From positions 1 to 31,608 of IMG/VR virus record IMGVR_UViG_3300023184_000364: DNA of 31,608 bases; one strand, 5' to 3'. The notes below the pieces were generated by a model. The model saw only the letters and a program-made list of their open reading frames with translations. It made no database searches and was not told the DNA's origin. A program made the translations under genes and the position numbers. The number at the start of each line of letters is the position of its first letter. Positions within the stretch are counted from its first letter, which is position 1. The stretch comes from a virus. Below, in pieces: positions 5,908-13,844 of this stretch.

Positions 5908-8417
5908 CCATCCTAGAATTAAAAGCCACTGTGTCCCTTGCGGATACAGCGGCGAAGCTGGGTATTGTTAATTTCCCTTCTGGCACGGGAAAGATGTGCT
6001 CTCCGATACGGGCGGGGGATGAAAATCCTTCGTTTAATATCTACGAGGGCAAAGACGGATTACGCTGGAAGGATTTTGGCACGGGTGATGGTGGTGATCA
6101 GGTGACTCTGATCGAGAAGGTGCGCGGTGTAAGCCAAGGTGAGGCGATTAAGATTCTCCGCGAGTTTGCTGGCGATACGAGTGAGGCGCGATCGACCCGG
6201 CCAAAGGCGGCTCCTGGTGCCAAGCCAAAGCGCAATCTGGTAAAGACGTATTCGTATCTAAACGCAGACGGGACGCTGGCTCATCAGACTCTCAGGTATG
6301 AGCCGAAGGGGTTCTCTCAACGGCGGCCTGCTAAGGAGGGGGATCGGGTAGGCGAGAAGGCGGCCTCGAAAGATTATTTTGGTGGGTGGTGGTTGTGGAC
6401 GTTAAAGGGCTCGGAGCCTGTGCTCTATAATCTGCCTGAGTTAATCGCCCGGCCGGATGAGCCTGTCTGGTTTTGTGAGGGTGAGAAGGATGCGGATCTG
6501 GCGATGGAAATGGGGTGGTTGGCGACGACGGTGCCGATGGGTGCGGGGAAGTGGCGTGACAGCTACACGGCTGCGCTAGCGGGGCGAGTAGTAAACGTTT
6601 TTCAAGATAGTGATGCTCAAGGTGAGTCGCATGCTGAGTTGGTAGCAAGGGCCTTGGTATCGAAGCGTGGGCGGGTAAGGGTATTGGATTGGTCTAAGAT
6701 CTGGCCGGAGGGACGGCCGGAGAAGGCGGATCTGTCTTTGTACGTAGCCAAGTATGGTGATGGTGAAACGATGGCGGAGCTGGGCCGTAAGGTGCGTGAC
6801 GCGTACATGGAAACTTCAGACGACGCGGTGGATCGATATGAGTGGGACGTGGCCGAGGTGGTGAAGGCCGCCGACGATAAGGACGGCCGGACGCGGGTGG
6901 AGTTGCCTGGTAATGGAAAGCTATTGAGTGAGACGGCGGATGCGCTGGGCCTAGCCCTTAAAGATAAGATGTATCAGAGGGACGGGATCCCGGTGTATGT
7001 GACGGCGGCCGGACGGCTGGAAACTATGCCCAGCGAGAAGTTCCACACTTGGCTGGAGCTACACGTGGTGCCTTACAAACGGACGCAGGGCGGTGAGGAG
7101 AACGCATCGCTGAGCGATAAGGCGTCGGCAGGTGTTTTGGAGTCGTCGCAGTTCTGTAGGCATCTACGGCCCATCCGTGGGTATTCAGAGGTGCCGTTGC
7201 CTGTGTTTCGTAAGGATGGATCCTTAGATCTGCTTTCGACTGGTTATGATGAGGAGAGTCAGGTGCTCGTGCAGGAGTCGCAAGACTTTGCTAGGGATAT
7301 GGCTTTTGAAGATGCCCAGGCGTATCTGTTGGAGCTGATAAGCGAGTTCCCTTTTGGAGAGGAACCGTCTGAGCACGCGCGAGGTAAGGCGGTGGCGCTA
7401 GGTGCGATGTTTGCCCCCTTCCTAGATCTGTTGCTGGCAGTGCGGGAGCCGCGTCCCGCGTTTATCTTTAGCGCTAACAGTGAAGGTGCAGGCAAGACGT
7501 TGCTGTGCAGATATGCGGTGTGCCCAGTGTTCGGTCCAATGCAGATCACGGCCCCGCCGGACTCGAAAGGGCAGGATGAGCTAGCCAAGCTACTCAGTGC
7601 GTGCGCGATCGCTGGGGATCGCTACCTGGTGTTCGACAACTGGCGCGGTGAAATTAAGAGTAGCCCGTTGGAGGCGTTTATCACTGCTTCTACTTGGAAG
7701 GGGCGGCTGTTGGGATTGTCGAAAAGTTTTGTGGTGGATAAGAACACGCTAATCTTTATCACCTCGAACAGTGCTAGAGTAAATCCAGACATGCGAAGGC
7801 GGACGCTTCACCTAGCGTTACATGTTAAGGAGGCGTTTATTGAGGATAGAAAGTTCAAGAAGGATGTAAGTGAGGAGGATATTTTAAGGACTAGGGGAAC
7901 TATCTTAGCGGCGATGTGGGCGGTGGCTAAGCACTGGGATGATAGCGGACGGCCGCGTGGTACTCAGACCAATAGCTCCTTTCCCCGGTGGTCTGCTGAA
8001 ATCGGTGGGATCATTGAGATGGTGACGGGTGTGCATCCATGCCAGCGGGCCACGGTAAGCACTGACGATACCCTGCACGACATGAGCAAGCTGGTGGGTA
8101 CACAGTTCTTCGCAGGAGCCTCTACTTCATTCAGGGCAGCTACATTGATGGCTGATGCTAGGGAAAAGGGGTTGTTTCATTGGGTACTAGACGAGGACAT
8201 TCCAGAAAGAGAAGATGTGGTGCGCAAGGAGAGATCATCGTTTGGCAAGATCTTGGCTAGGTTTGATGGCAGGCAGTTTGGTGATCGCATACTAACGATT
8301 AAAGGCGAGGGCCATAGCCGAGAGATAGTCATCACAAGGATCTATCCAGACCATGTAGACCACCATGCGTCTGACCATGCAGAGTCCGATCCCGCTCCCT
8401 CTCAAGATGTTTCATGA
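5904..8417 (+). CDS. Primase-helicase replication protein (837 aa)
   Basis: A multidomain phage replication protein. The N-terminus (about 30-70) resembles a CHC2 primase zinc-finger fold: CSPIRAGDENPSF, then WKDFGTGDGGDQV. Only one cysteine remains, so it is a zinc-less version. A TOPRIM-type domain follows (about 185-265), with E192 in FCEGEKDAD and the acidic DSD at 235-237. The C-terminal part is a P-loop ATPase/helicase: Walker A GAGKT at 528-532, Walker B-like YLVFDNW at 574-580, a sensor-like strand ending ITSNS, and an arginine-rich MRRRT. It would prime and unwind DNA at the phage origin; no phage polymerase is seen, so it must use the host's. The GTG start overlaps the preceding stop. 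The extreme C-terminus (DHVDHHASDHAESD) is encoded by the origin-like repeats. Confidence 0.85.
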   Translation: MTILELKATVSLADTAAKLGIVNFPSGTGKMCSPIRAGDENPSFNIYEGKDGLRWKDFGTGDGGDQVTLIEKVRGVSQGEAIKILREFAGDTSEARSTRPKAAPGAKPKRNLVKTYSYLNADGTLAHQTLRYEPKGFSQRRPAKEGDRVGEKAASKDYFGGWWLWTLKGSEPVLYNLPELIARPDEPVWFCEGEKDADLAMEMGWLATTVPMGAGKWRDSYTAALAGRVVNVFQDSDAQGESHAELVARALVSKRGRVRVLDWSKIWPEGRPEKADLSLYVAKYGDGETMAELGRKVRDAYMETSDDAVDRYEWDVAEVVKAADDKDGRTRVELPGNGKLLSETADALGLALKDKMYQRDGIPVYVTAAGRLETMPSEKFHTWLELHVVPYKRTQGGEENASLSDKASAGVLESSQFCRHLRPIRGYSEVPLPVFRKDGSLDLLSTGYDEESQVLVQESQDFARDMAFEDAQAYLLELISEFPFGEEPSEHARGKAVALGAMFAPFLDLLLAVREPRPAFIFSANSEGAGKTLLCRYAVCPVFGPMQITAPPDSKGQDELAKLLSACAIAGDRYLVFDNWRGEIKSSPLEAFITASTWKGRLLGLSKSFVVDKNTLIFITSNSARVNPDMRRRTLHLALHVKEAFIEDRKFKKDVSEEDILRTRGTILAAMWAVAKHWDDSGRPRGTQTNSSFPRWSAEIGGIIEMVTGVHPCQRATVSTDDTLHDMSKLVGTQFFAGASTSFRAATLMADAREKGLFHWVLDEDIPEREDVVRKERSSFGKILARFDGRQFGDRILTIKGEGHSREIVITRIYPDHVDHHASDHAESDPAPSQDVS

Positions 8418-8603
8418 GGTTGCGCATGGTCGCCATGGTAGGTTGCTATAAAGGTGCGAATTACCCTCGCGTGCGCGTGCGCACCCGCGCGCGCGTGTTT
8501 AAATACCCAAGTGACCATGTTGACCATGTAACTCCCTCTGTATCTTCCTTATCTTCTATCTCTTACACACCTACATGGTCGGACACATGGTCGGCACATG
8601 GTG
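8349..8603. repeat. Oppositely oriented ACCATG boxes, candidate origin iterons
   Basis: The 8-mer GACCATGT or GACCATGC occurs at 8349-8356, 8373-8380, 8513-8520 and 8522-8529. Its complement (ACATGGTC, GCATGGTC or ACATGGTG) occurs at 8424-8431, 8573-8580, 8585-8592 and 8596-8603. The last three are spaced 12 and 11 bp apart, and the pair at 8513-8529 is 9 bp apart. The cluster begins inside the 3' end of the primase-helicase gene and fills most of the gap before terminase. Grouped short repeats beside a primase gene are typical of a replication origin bound by an initiator. An operator array is the alternative. Confidence 0.6.
8468..8506. other. Alternating GC tract plus AT-rich patch
   Basis: Positions 8468-8497 are almost purely alternating purine and pyrimidine (CGCGTGCGCGTGCGCAC, then CGCGCGCGTG after a short break), a sequence type able to adopt Z-DNA. 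It is directly followed by the AT-rich TTTAAATA (about 8498-8505). Such a pairing is compatible with a duplex-melting site and lies in the middle of the repeat cluster. The 89-codon ORF that crosses this stretch has a biased, low-complexity product and is probably not a gene. Confidence 0.5.
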
Positions 8604-8604
8604 G

Positions 8605-8652
8605 CTACTCAAGAGAAGGTGATCAGTCCACACAAGGAGTCTCCTTGAGTAG
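8605..8652. other. Long inverted repeat, candidate origin hairpin or transcription stop
   Basis: CTACTCAAG (8605-8613) is perfectly complementary to CTTGAGTAG (8644-8652), with 30 nt between. The pairing extends by three more pairs (AGA with TCT) after a one-base bulge. Nested in the 3' arm is a second palindrome, AAGGAG-T-CTCCTT (8634-8646), so two alternative folds compete. No T run follows, so it is not a standard terminator. It could be a single-strand origin, primase loading site or regulatory RNA element. Confidence 0.5.
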
Positions 8653-8678
8653 AAACTCTGCGGTGGAAACGACTCCCG

Positions 8679-8684
8679 TATAAT
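8679..8684 (+). promoter_or_regulatory. Candidate -10 box for late/packaging operon
   Basis: A perfect TATAAT lies about 50 bp before the terminase small-subunit ATG. No consensus -35 is seen at 17 bp; the nearest TTGA-type hexamer (8645-8650) is too far away. It may be an activated late promoter needing a phage factor. Confidence 0.4.
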
Positions 8685-8735
8685 CCGCGTAAGGAACTTA
8701 ACTGCTGGGTAAGGTTGACAGGTTGCGTCCATGTT

Positions 8736-9338
8736 ATGACGGCCACTGATATAGCAAGGGAATGGGGGTGCTCACGGCAAGCGGTCGCCAAGTGGGTGGC
8801 CAAGGGGATGCCTCTTAACAATCTAGCAGAGGCTACAGCATGGAGATCGGTTAACGGCCAGCGGGCGCCTCGGGTGCAGTTGGCCGCGGCCGTGTCCGCA
8901 CATTCTGCAACGCATACCGATCGCCCATCGATGGAACCTATTCAGCCTGGCGAGGATCCGGGCGTGGCTGAGTACCGTAGGCACGCCGACGCGGCGGCCC
9001 GCTTCGTCTGGGCATGCGTGAAAGAATTGATTGAAGCATCAGAAGCCAAGGATCCGATGCGGATGCGTGGTGCTTTTTCGGTTTTACCAAAACTACAGGA
9101 CAACGCGATCAAGCGGCACAACGATTACGAGCGTGCTAGGACGGCCGCTGGGTTTGTGATGCCACGTTCGACGCATGTGGAAGCTATGGATCGAGTGTTT
9201 AGAGAAATGAGGGCCGGACTGGATGACTTGATGCGGACGGCCCCGCCACGTTTAGAAATGTTAAAGACTGAAGAGGTGAATGTATGGATCACGGAGTATT
9301 GCACTCGGCTGATGGCTCGAATGATTCACGGAGCATGA
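8736..9338 (+). CDS. Terminase small subunit, Nu1-like (200 aa)
   Basis: DNA-recognition subunit of the packaging motor. Residues about 3-26 (ATDIAREWGCSRQAVAKWV, then KGMP) form the winged helix-turn-helix of the lambda Nu1 family, which binds near cos and bends DNA. The middle (about 75-125) is a helical dimerisation region. The C-terminal part (WITEYCTRLMARM) would contact the large subunit. The gene lies directly before the GpA-type large terminase, the canonical order. I prefer ATG 8736 over the in-frame TTG at 8715, because the Nu1 domain starts within a few residues of it. Neither has a clear Shine-Dalgarno sequence; TTGACA sits 15 nt before the ATG. Confidence 0.8.
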   Translation: MTATDIAREWGCSRQAVAKWVAKGMPLNNLAEATAWRSVNGQRAPRVQLAAAVSAHSATHTDRPSMEPIQPGEDPGVAEYRRHADAAARFVWACVKELIEASEAKDPMRMRGAFSVLPKLQDNAIKRHNDYERARTAAGFVMPRSTHVEAMDRVFREMRAGLDDLMRTAPPRLEMLKTEEVNVWITEYCTRLMARMIHGA

Positions 9339-9342
9339 TTTT

Positions 9343-11136
9343 ATGGCGATTAACAATCATCATGCAGAACAAGAGGCGCGGGCGAAGCATATGCGTCCCG
9401 GCTTTGGGTCGGTCTCAGGATGGGCGGAATCGAATCTACAGTTCAGCGATCGGTACTCAAAAGTTCAGCCTGGTAAGTTTAGTTTAGATCGCATGCCCTA
9501 TCTGCGGGAGGTGATCGACGCATCGACGGATCCTCGGGTGCATGAGTTGGTTTTATGTTTTGCGGTTCAGTCGGGTAAGTCCACGGCCCTCCAGGTGATG
9601 CTTGCGCACCGGGTGGCCGCACGGCCGACGGCATCGATGATGGTCCTGCCTTCTTTAAAATTGGCGCGCAGCATCAGCCAGGAGAAATGGCTGGAGCTGG
9701 TTAAGTGTAATCCGTGCTTAACGGAAAAGATGCCCGCCGATCGAGATCTAATTAAATTAGACGAGCAGAGATTTAAGGACGCGACCGTCTGGTGGGTGGG
9801 CGCTGGATCTGATGCGAATCTTTCCAGCCGATCTGCTGGTCTTGTCTTTGCCGATGAGATCGACAAGTTCCCAGACTGGGGCGACAAGGAGGCTCCGCCT
9901 CTCCAGCTCGTCGGCGCCCGCATGGAGTCTTTCGCCGATTGGCTTTTCGTCATGGCATCGACCCCGACGCTGGATCGAGGGGTGAACATCTGGACCGAGT
10001 ACGAGCGTGGCGACAAAAGGGTCTACATGGTTCCATGCCCGTTTTGTAAGCATCAGTTAGAATTAGGGTGGGAGGGGATCAAGTACGACGCGGCCGCGTT
10101 CGATGAAGATTCGGCCACTTGGAACTATGATCGTGTGGCTGAGTCTACGCGATACGAGTGTCCAGGGTGCCGAGAGCTGATCGGACACGAACATAAGGCC
10201 GCTATGCTCACCGCCGGGCATTGGAAGCCCACCGCACTGGGCGAGCCCGGCCGCCGCTCCTATCATCTTAACTCACTCTACTCCCCGTTTAAAAAGTGGG
10301 GGGAGCTGAGCGTCCGCTTCCTGCAAGACAAAGACAGCCCCCGCGGTCTGCACTATTTTGTAAACTCTTACCTAGCCCGGCCGTGGTCCCCGTCTGCCAC
10401 CACCGTAAAGTCCAGCAACGTAGAGGACGTGATCCAGTCATCACCAGAATACATCATGGGCGAGATACCGCGGGAACCTGATTCAATGTTCATGACGGTA
10501 GACGTCCAGCAAACCGAACTCTGGTATCTTATCCGCGCCTCTGGAATGTCCGCAGGCAAACGATGGACGGCCATGGTCGACTACGGCACGTGTGTTGGTT
10601 GGGACGCGATCTCTGCAAAATTTCAAGAGGAGTACACGGTTAAAGATTGCCCAGGCAAAACCATGAAGTGCATAGGTGGCCTCGTCGACTCCGGCTACGC
10701 GGCCCGTCGGACAGGTGGCGTCTACGAGTTTGTTTTAAACAGTGGAAACAGATTTTGGGCGAGCAAGGGCAGGGGAGTCACCGTCGGAATGAAATCGAGC
10801 GTCGTAAAGCAGACGATCGAGCACCGCGGCCGCCTGGTCAAAATGGTCCAGTACGACGACAACCTCTGGAAAGAACGCCTCTACTTAAACAAAATCAAAG
10901 ACCGCGACGGCGGAGATTGGTGGCTCCCTCGTAATACTGGGCGCGACTACATCGCCCAGCTTACCGCCGAACGACTTGTCGAGCGCCGCATGAAATTCGG
11001 CCACAAAGAACTTCAGTGGGAAGTGGTCGGCGGGAACCACTTGGGCGACTGCGAAAAAATGCAGCTTATTTTACTCGAGAGCATGACCATAAAAGAACCC
11101 ACCCCAGCACCAGTACAGGAGCCCGTACCCGTATGA
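9343..11136 (+). CDS. Terminase large subunit, GpA family (597 aa)
   Basis: ATP-driven packaging motor and endonuclease that cuts concatemers and loads DNA into the prohead. The ATPase domain has an atypical Walker A with QSGKST (AVQSGKST, residues 74-81) and Walker B LVFADEID (167-174), both standard for the GpA family. A coupling-type motif (MASTPT) follows near residue 205. A zinc-binding insertion (CPFCKH, then CPGC) follows at about 230-290. The C-terminal nuclease domain includes DVQ and DSG motifs (about residues 385 and 450). At 597 aa it is near the usual length of about 640. It follows the small subunit by 4 bp and overlaps the next ORF by ATGA. The proline-rich end is normal. Confidence 0.92.
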   Translation: MAINNHHAEQEARAKHMRPGFGSVSGWAESNLQFSDRYSKVQPGKFSLDRMPYLREVIDASTDPRVHELVLCFAVQSGKSTALQVMLAHRVAARPTASMMVLPSLKLARSISQEKWLELVKCNPCLTEKMPADRDLIKLDEQRFKDATVWWVGAGSDANLSSRSAGLVFADEIDKFPDWGDKEAPPLQLVGARMESFADWLFVMASTPTLDRGVNIWTEYERGDKRVYMVPCPFCKHQLELGWEGIKYDAAAFDEDSATWNYDRVAESTRYECPGCRELIGHEHKAAMLTAGHWKPTALGEPGRRSYHLNSLYSPFKKWGELSVRFLQDKDSPRGLHYFVNSYLARPWSPSATTVKSSNVEDVIQSSPEYIMGEIPREPDSMFMTVDVQQTELWYLIRASGMSAGKRWTAMVDYGTCVGWDAISAKFQEEYTVKDCPGKTMKCIGGLVDSGYAARRTGGVYEFVLNSGNRFWASKGRGVTVGMKSSVVKQTIEHRGRLVKMVQYDDNLWKERLYLNKIKDRDGGDWWLPRNTGRDYIAQLTAERLVERRMKFGHKELQWEVVGGNHLGDCEKMQLILLESMTIKEPTPAPVQEPVPV

Positions 11137-11435
11137 ATAACCTAGAAGATACCTACAAACTTTCCCTTAGCCTGACGGGTAAAATCCGCTCTTACATGAT
11201 GGGATGTAATAGGACGGAACTAGTCTTTATTCGCCCTATCTTAAACAGCGCCGAAGCCATCGGCCTGTCCCTCCGCCAATCGATTGACACCACCTCTTCG
11301 CCTTGTGGAGCGGGCCCTCATATTTTCCCTTTGGATCACAGCGGCGAAAGACCCGGTGGCGTTACGCCTTGCCCTGGAGGCGATGGCCAGCAACCAGACC
11401 ACCACCATGACCAACGGGGGCCGAGTCATGATTAG
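11133..11435 (+). CDS. Small ORF between terminase and portal, first frame (up to 100 aa)
   Basis: The ATG overlaps the terminase stop (ATGA), so translation here is likely. The first about 52 residues (MNNLEDTYKLSLSLTGKIRS, then ELVFIRPILNSAEAIGLSL) look like real helical protein. After about position 11290 the product turns into a Gly/Pro/His-rich sequence typical of reading out of frame, while the frame of the next entry begins to look coding. Either this is a genuine short protein with a random-looking tail overlapping the next gene, or one gene with a frameshift. In lambda-like phages this slot holds a small head-tail joining protein (gpW). Confidence 0.45.
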   Translation: MNNLEDTYKLSLSLTGKIRSYMMGCNRTELVFIRPILNSAEAIGLSLRQSIDTTSSPCGAGPHIFPLDHSGERPGGVTPCPGGDGQQPDHHHDQRGPSHD

Positions 11436-11625
11436 CGCCAGCGTCGCGGGCAAATCCTTTAGCTACTCGCTTCAGCCAGGGATGAGCCCGGCCACCGTCG
11501 CCCAGCTTGCCTACTGCGCATGGAGAAAAGTTAAAGACTTCACTACGTCCGCCCAAGTAGAGGACTTCCTGACCTTATCCACAGGATCCGTCAGCCGCCC
11601 ATTTTACACACAGGAAGTAACCTGA
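11284..11625 (+). CDS. Small head-joining-type ORF before portal, second frame (up to 113 aa)
   Basis: Ends in TGATG overlapping the portal ATG, so it belongs to the same operon. Codon use is like the neighbouring genes from about 11290 onward (LVERALIFSLWITAAKDPV). The second half (RVMISASVAGKSFSYSLQPG, then TVAQLAYCAWRKVKDFT) looks like a compact domain. The start is uncertain: TTG 11284, GTG 11305, or ATG 11383, which has GGAGG only 2 nt upstream. The open frame extends back only to 11245. By position it may be a gpW-like head-tail joining protein, possibly the 3' part of a gene broken from the ORF at 11133. No motif proves this. Confidence 0.5.
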   Translation: MTPPLRLVERALIFSLWITAAKDPVALRLALEAMASNQTTTMTNGGRVMISASVAGKSFSYSLQPGMSPATVAQLAYCAWRKVKDFTTSAQVEDFLTLSTGSVSRPFYTQEVT

Positions 11626-13268
11626 TGAATTGGAGTGGAGTTTTCGGTCGTTTGATTCGGGCAGGGCAACCTGACCAAAATCGCAGGCGCTGGATCCAGC
11701 CCACACCGCAAGACACTCGGCGGGACGTCACAAATAATTCACGTAGTGCCGTCTTGGGCATGGCCAGATATTTTTACTATAATAACCCAGTCGTCCGTGG
11801 CGCCATCGATAGTATCACCCGCAACTCCATCGGCCCTGGCATCAAAGCCCAAGCCCGCACCGCCGACGAAGGATGGAACAAAGCCACCGAGGAATGGATG
11901 GCCAACTGGTCACTGGCCTGCGACGTGCGTGGGATCTTGGACTGGTCCGCCATGCAACAAGTCGCCTGCCGATCCATGCTCCGTGATAACGAAGTCTTTT
12001 TACTTCTGACCGATAACGGCGATGGCTACCCAATGATTCAGATGGTGGAAAGTCACCGATGCGAAACACCGAACAACATCCGCGATCCTAAAGTGATCGA
12101 CGGCGTACGCGTCAGCCCGCTCGGCCGCCCTCTTTCCTACTATCTCAAAAGCGGTAACGACGGGGATACCTACACCGAAGTTCAAGCCGCTGACGTAATC
12201 GTCCTGGCGGAACGCGATCGCCCGGACGAACTTCGCTCCCTCTCACGTCTAGTCACCTGCGTGAACCTGTTACAAGATCGCGACGAGATTTTGGACTACA
12301 CCATGCAAGCCGCCAAACGCTCAGGCCAGATCGGCCTAGCCCTTGAGGGCGACGGTAGCATGGGATTCTTTGGCCCAGAAAGTACCAGCGCTGAAGGAAT
12401 TACCACCGATGCCGTTATGGGCGGCGGTGCCATCTGGAACCTTCCCGCAGGTCGCAAAATTGTAGAGCTCAAGGATGAACGCCCATCACAGAACATCATG
12501 GATCACATGGACCAGTACCTGCGGGCCGCGGCCGCCGGACTCGGCCTGCCTTACGAGTACATGTGGAAAGCGGATCTCTCCGGCCCATCCCAGCGCTTTG
12601 TCCTGGCACAGGCCCAGCGCCGCTTTGATGAAGTCGCCCAAGCCATCATCACCCAGATGATCAGCCGCGTCCGTCTCTGGGCTTTGGCTAAAGCAATTAA
12701 ACGCGGAGATCTGACTCCGCCCAGGGGAATGAATAAATGGTGGAACGCCGTTTATCACACACCCCAACGCACCACCATCGATGCGGGCAGGGACAGCGCC
12801 GCCGATCGCGAGGATCTCAAACTGGGCATCCGCACCCTCGCCGATATTAGTGCCGAACGTGGCGACGACTGGCAAGAGATCGTCGATCAAAAGATCGCCG
12901 AACAGGTTTACATCAAAAACAAGTGCTTAGAGGCGGGGATCCCCGTCTCTGATATCCAGTTTATTCCTAACAACACATCTGCCACAGCCGCGGTCGTAAA
13001 CGATACGCCGCCCGCGATTGCCCCCGCGCAGGATGCCACCGTTACCCCAGCGCTAGAGGCGAAGGAAGTGATCGTGAATTTAACAATGGCCGAGCCGGAG
13101 CCTGTGACCATTCCTCAGGCAGTTGCAGATCCCGCGCCCGCACCGTCCACAGATACGTACACCATGCGCGACGATGCAGATTTAACACTAACTAAGGCCG
13201 AGCAGGAAATGATCGTGTCCGCCCTTGGCATCGGTAAGTACCGCCCGAAACCTAAAAAGAAAAAGTAG
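11625..13268 (+). CDS. Portal protein, lambda-type (547 aa)
   Basis: Dodecameric portal at the capsid vertex that binds terminase and later the tail. The family is recognisable from the N-terminal stretch NNPVVRGAIDSITRNSIGPGI (about 53-73), from the ESHRCETP region near 142-149, and from the central segment with LRAAAAGLGLPYEYM, SGPSQRF and the following helix (about 300-335). The length matches lambda gpB (533 aa). The C-terminal about 90 residues are a low-complexity Ala/Pro/Glu region ending in a lysine run (KPKKKK). The start overlaps the previous stop (TGATG). Confidence 0.9.
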   Translation: MNWSGVFGRLIRAGQPDQNRRRWIQPTPQDTRRDVTNNSRSAVLGMARYFYYNNPVVRGAIDSITRNSIGPGIKAQARTADEGWNKATEEWMANWSLACDVRGILDWSAMQQVACRSMLRDNEVFLLLTDNGDGYPMIQMVESHRCETPNNIRDPKVIDGVRVSPLGRPLSYYLKSGNDGDTYTEVQAADVIVLAERDRPDELRSLSRLVTCVNLLQDRDEILDYTMQAAKRSGQIGLALEGDGSMGFFGPESTSAEGITTDAVMGGGAIWNLPAGRKIVELKDERPSQNIMDHMDQYLRAAAAGLGLPYEYMWKADLSGPSQRFVLAQAQRRFDEVAQAIITQMISRVRLWALAKAIKRGDLTPPRGMNKWWNAVYHTPQRTTIDAGRDSAADREDLKLGIRTLADISAERGDDWQEIVDQKIAEQVYIKNKCLEAGIPVSDIQFIPNNTSATAAVVNDTPPAIAPAQDATVTPALEAKEVIVNLTMAEPEPVTIPQAVADPAPAPSTDTYTMRDDADLTLTKAEQEMIVSALGIGKYRPKPKKKK

Positions 13269-13302
13269 TTGCTACGGCTTCTAAGGGGAGCAGGCTTGGG
13301 GG

Positions 13303-13818
13303 GTGAGCAGTAGGATACAATTTGATCCGCCCAATCCCGTTCCTGCCGAAGAAAATGAAGAGGTTGTATTTTTTAACGACGGCACCATTCGCGTAACGCA
13401 GAAAGCGATTTTCATCGGCTCACCTCATAATCAAGCGTTTTCCATATCTCAAGTTATTGGAGTTTCCCATTTCAAAAAAGGCGAGGGCATCGGGACCCTT
13501 TTTGGCGTTTTAGTGAGCTTGGTTGGTTTTGTTATTAGTGCCGTCCTGCTAGCTACTCACAACTATGTCTTATGCGCTATCTTTGGTGCCTTCGCTTTGT
13601 ACGTCCTTACGCAATCCCTCACATTTGATTGGCAGGTGGCGCTCCAGTTTGGCGGTCTTAATAATCAAACCCTCACCATGCGGTCTCAAAAAACCGCCGC
13701 CGAATTGTCAGAGGCAATTATGCGAGCTATTAGCCATCTACCGCCACCCCCACCATCCGGCGGCGAGCCCGTCGCCTACCAGCCTTACTTTCCCAACCCT
13801 GTAAATTCCCGTAACTAA
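13303..13818 (+). CDS. DUF6232-like membrane protein, probable cargo gene (171 aa)
   Basis: Has a short strand-rich N-terminal part (EEVVFFNDGTIRVTQKAIFI) followed by two adjacent membrane helices (about residues 62-105, LFGVLVSLVGFVISAVLL and YVLCAIFGAFALYVL). A strand-rich part and a proline-rich tail (PPPPPSGG) follow. This order matches small proteins annotated DUF6232, of unknown function. No virion role is evident. It is wedged between portal and protease, where lambda-like phages have no membrane protein, and its codons are more AT-rich than its neighbours. It is probably a lysogenic-conversion or superinfection gene acquired as cargo. The GTG start has only a distant GGGGAG. Confidence 0.7.
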   Translation: MSSRIQFDPPNPVPAEENEEVVFFNDGTIRVTQKAIFIGSPHNQAFSISQVIGVSHFKKGEGIGTLFGVLVSLVGFVISAVLLATHNYVLCAIFGAFALYVLTQSLTFDWQVALQFGGLNNQTLTMRSQKTAAELSEAIMRAISHLPPPPPSGGEPVAYQPYFPNPVNSRN

Positions 13819-13826
13819 TTTGACAC

Positions 13827-13844
13827 GCCATGCGCAAGCATGGC
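13827..13844 (+). promoter_or_regulatory. GNRA-loop hairpin covering the protease start codon
   Basis: GCCATGC (13827-13833) and GCATGGC (13838-13844) form a perfect 7-bp stem closed by the tetraloop GCAA, a stable GNRA type. The start codon of the protease gene (13840-13842) lies in the 3' arm. No Shine-Dalgarno sequence precedes it. Closed, the hairpin would hide the start codon, so it may reduce or time protease expression. Function is inferred from the fold. Confidence 0.5.

Noticed and set aside
8414-8683. 89-codon ORF after the primase-helicase, starting by ATGA overlap
   Set aside because: The overlap is typical of a gene here, but the product merely translates the GC alternating tract (RVRVRTRAR) and the repeats; the stretch is better explained as an origin-like region. 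Low-level coding cannot be excluded.
11284-11289. TTGACA as a promoter inside the terminase-portal gap
   Set aside because: It lies within coding sequence and no -10 is found at the right distance; it more likely reflects chance or the TTG start of the second frame.
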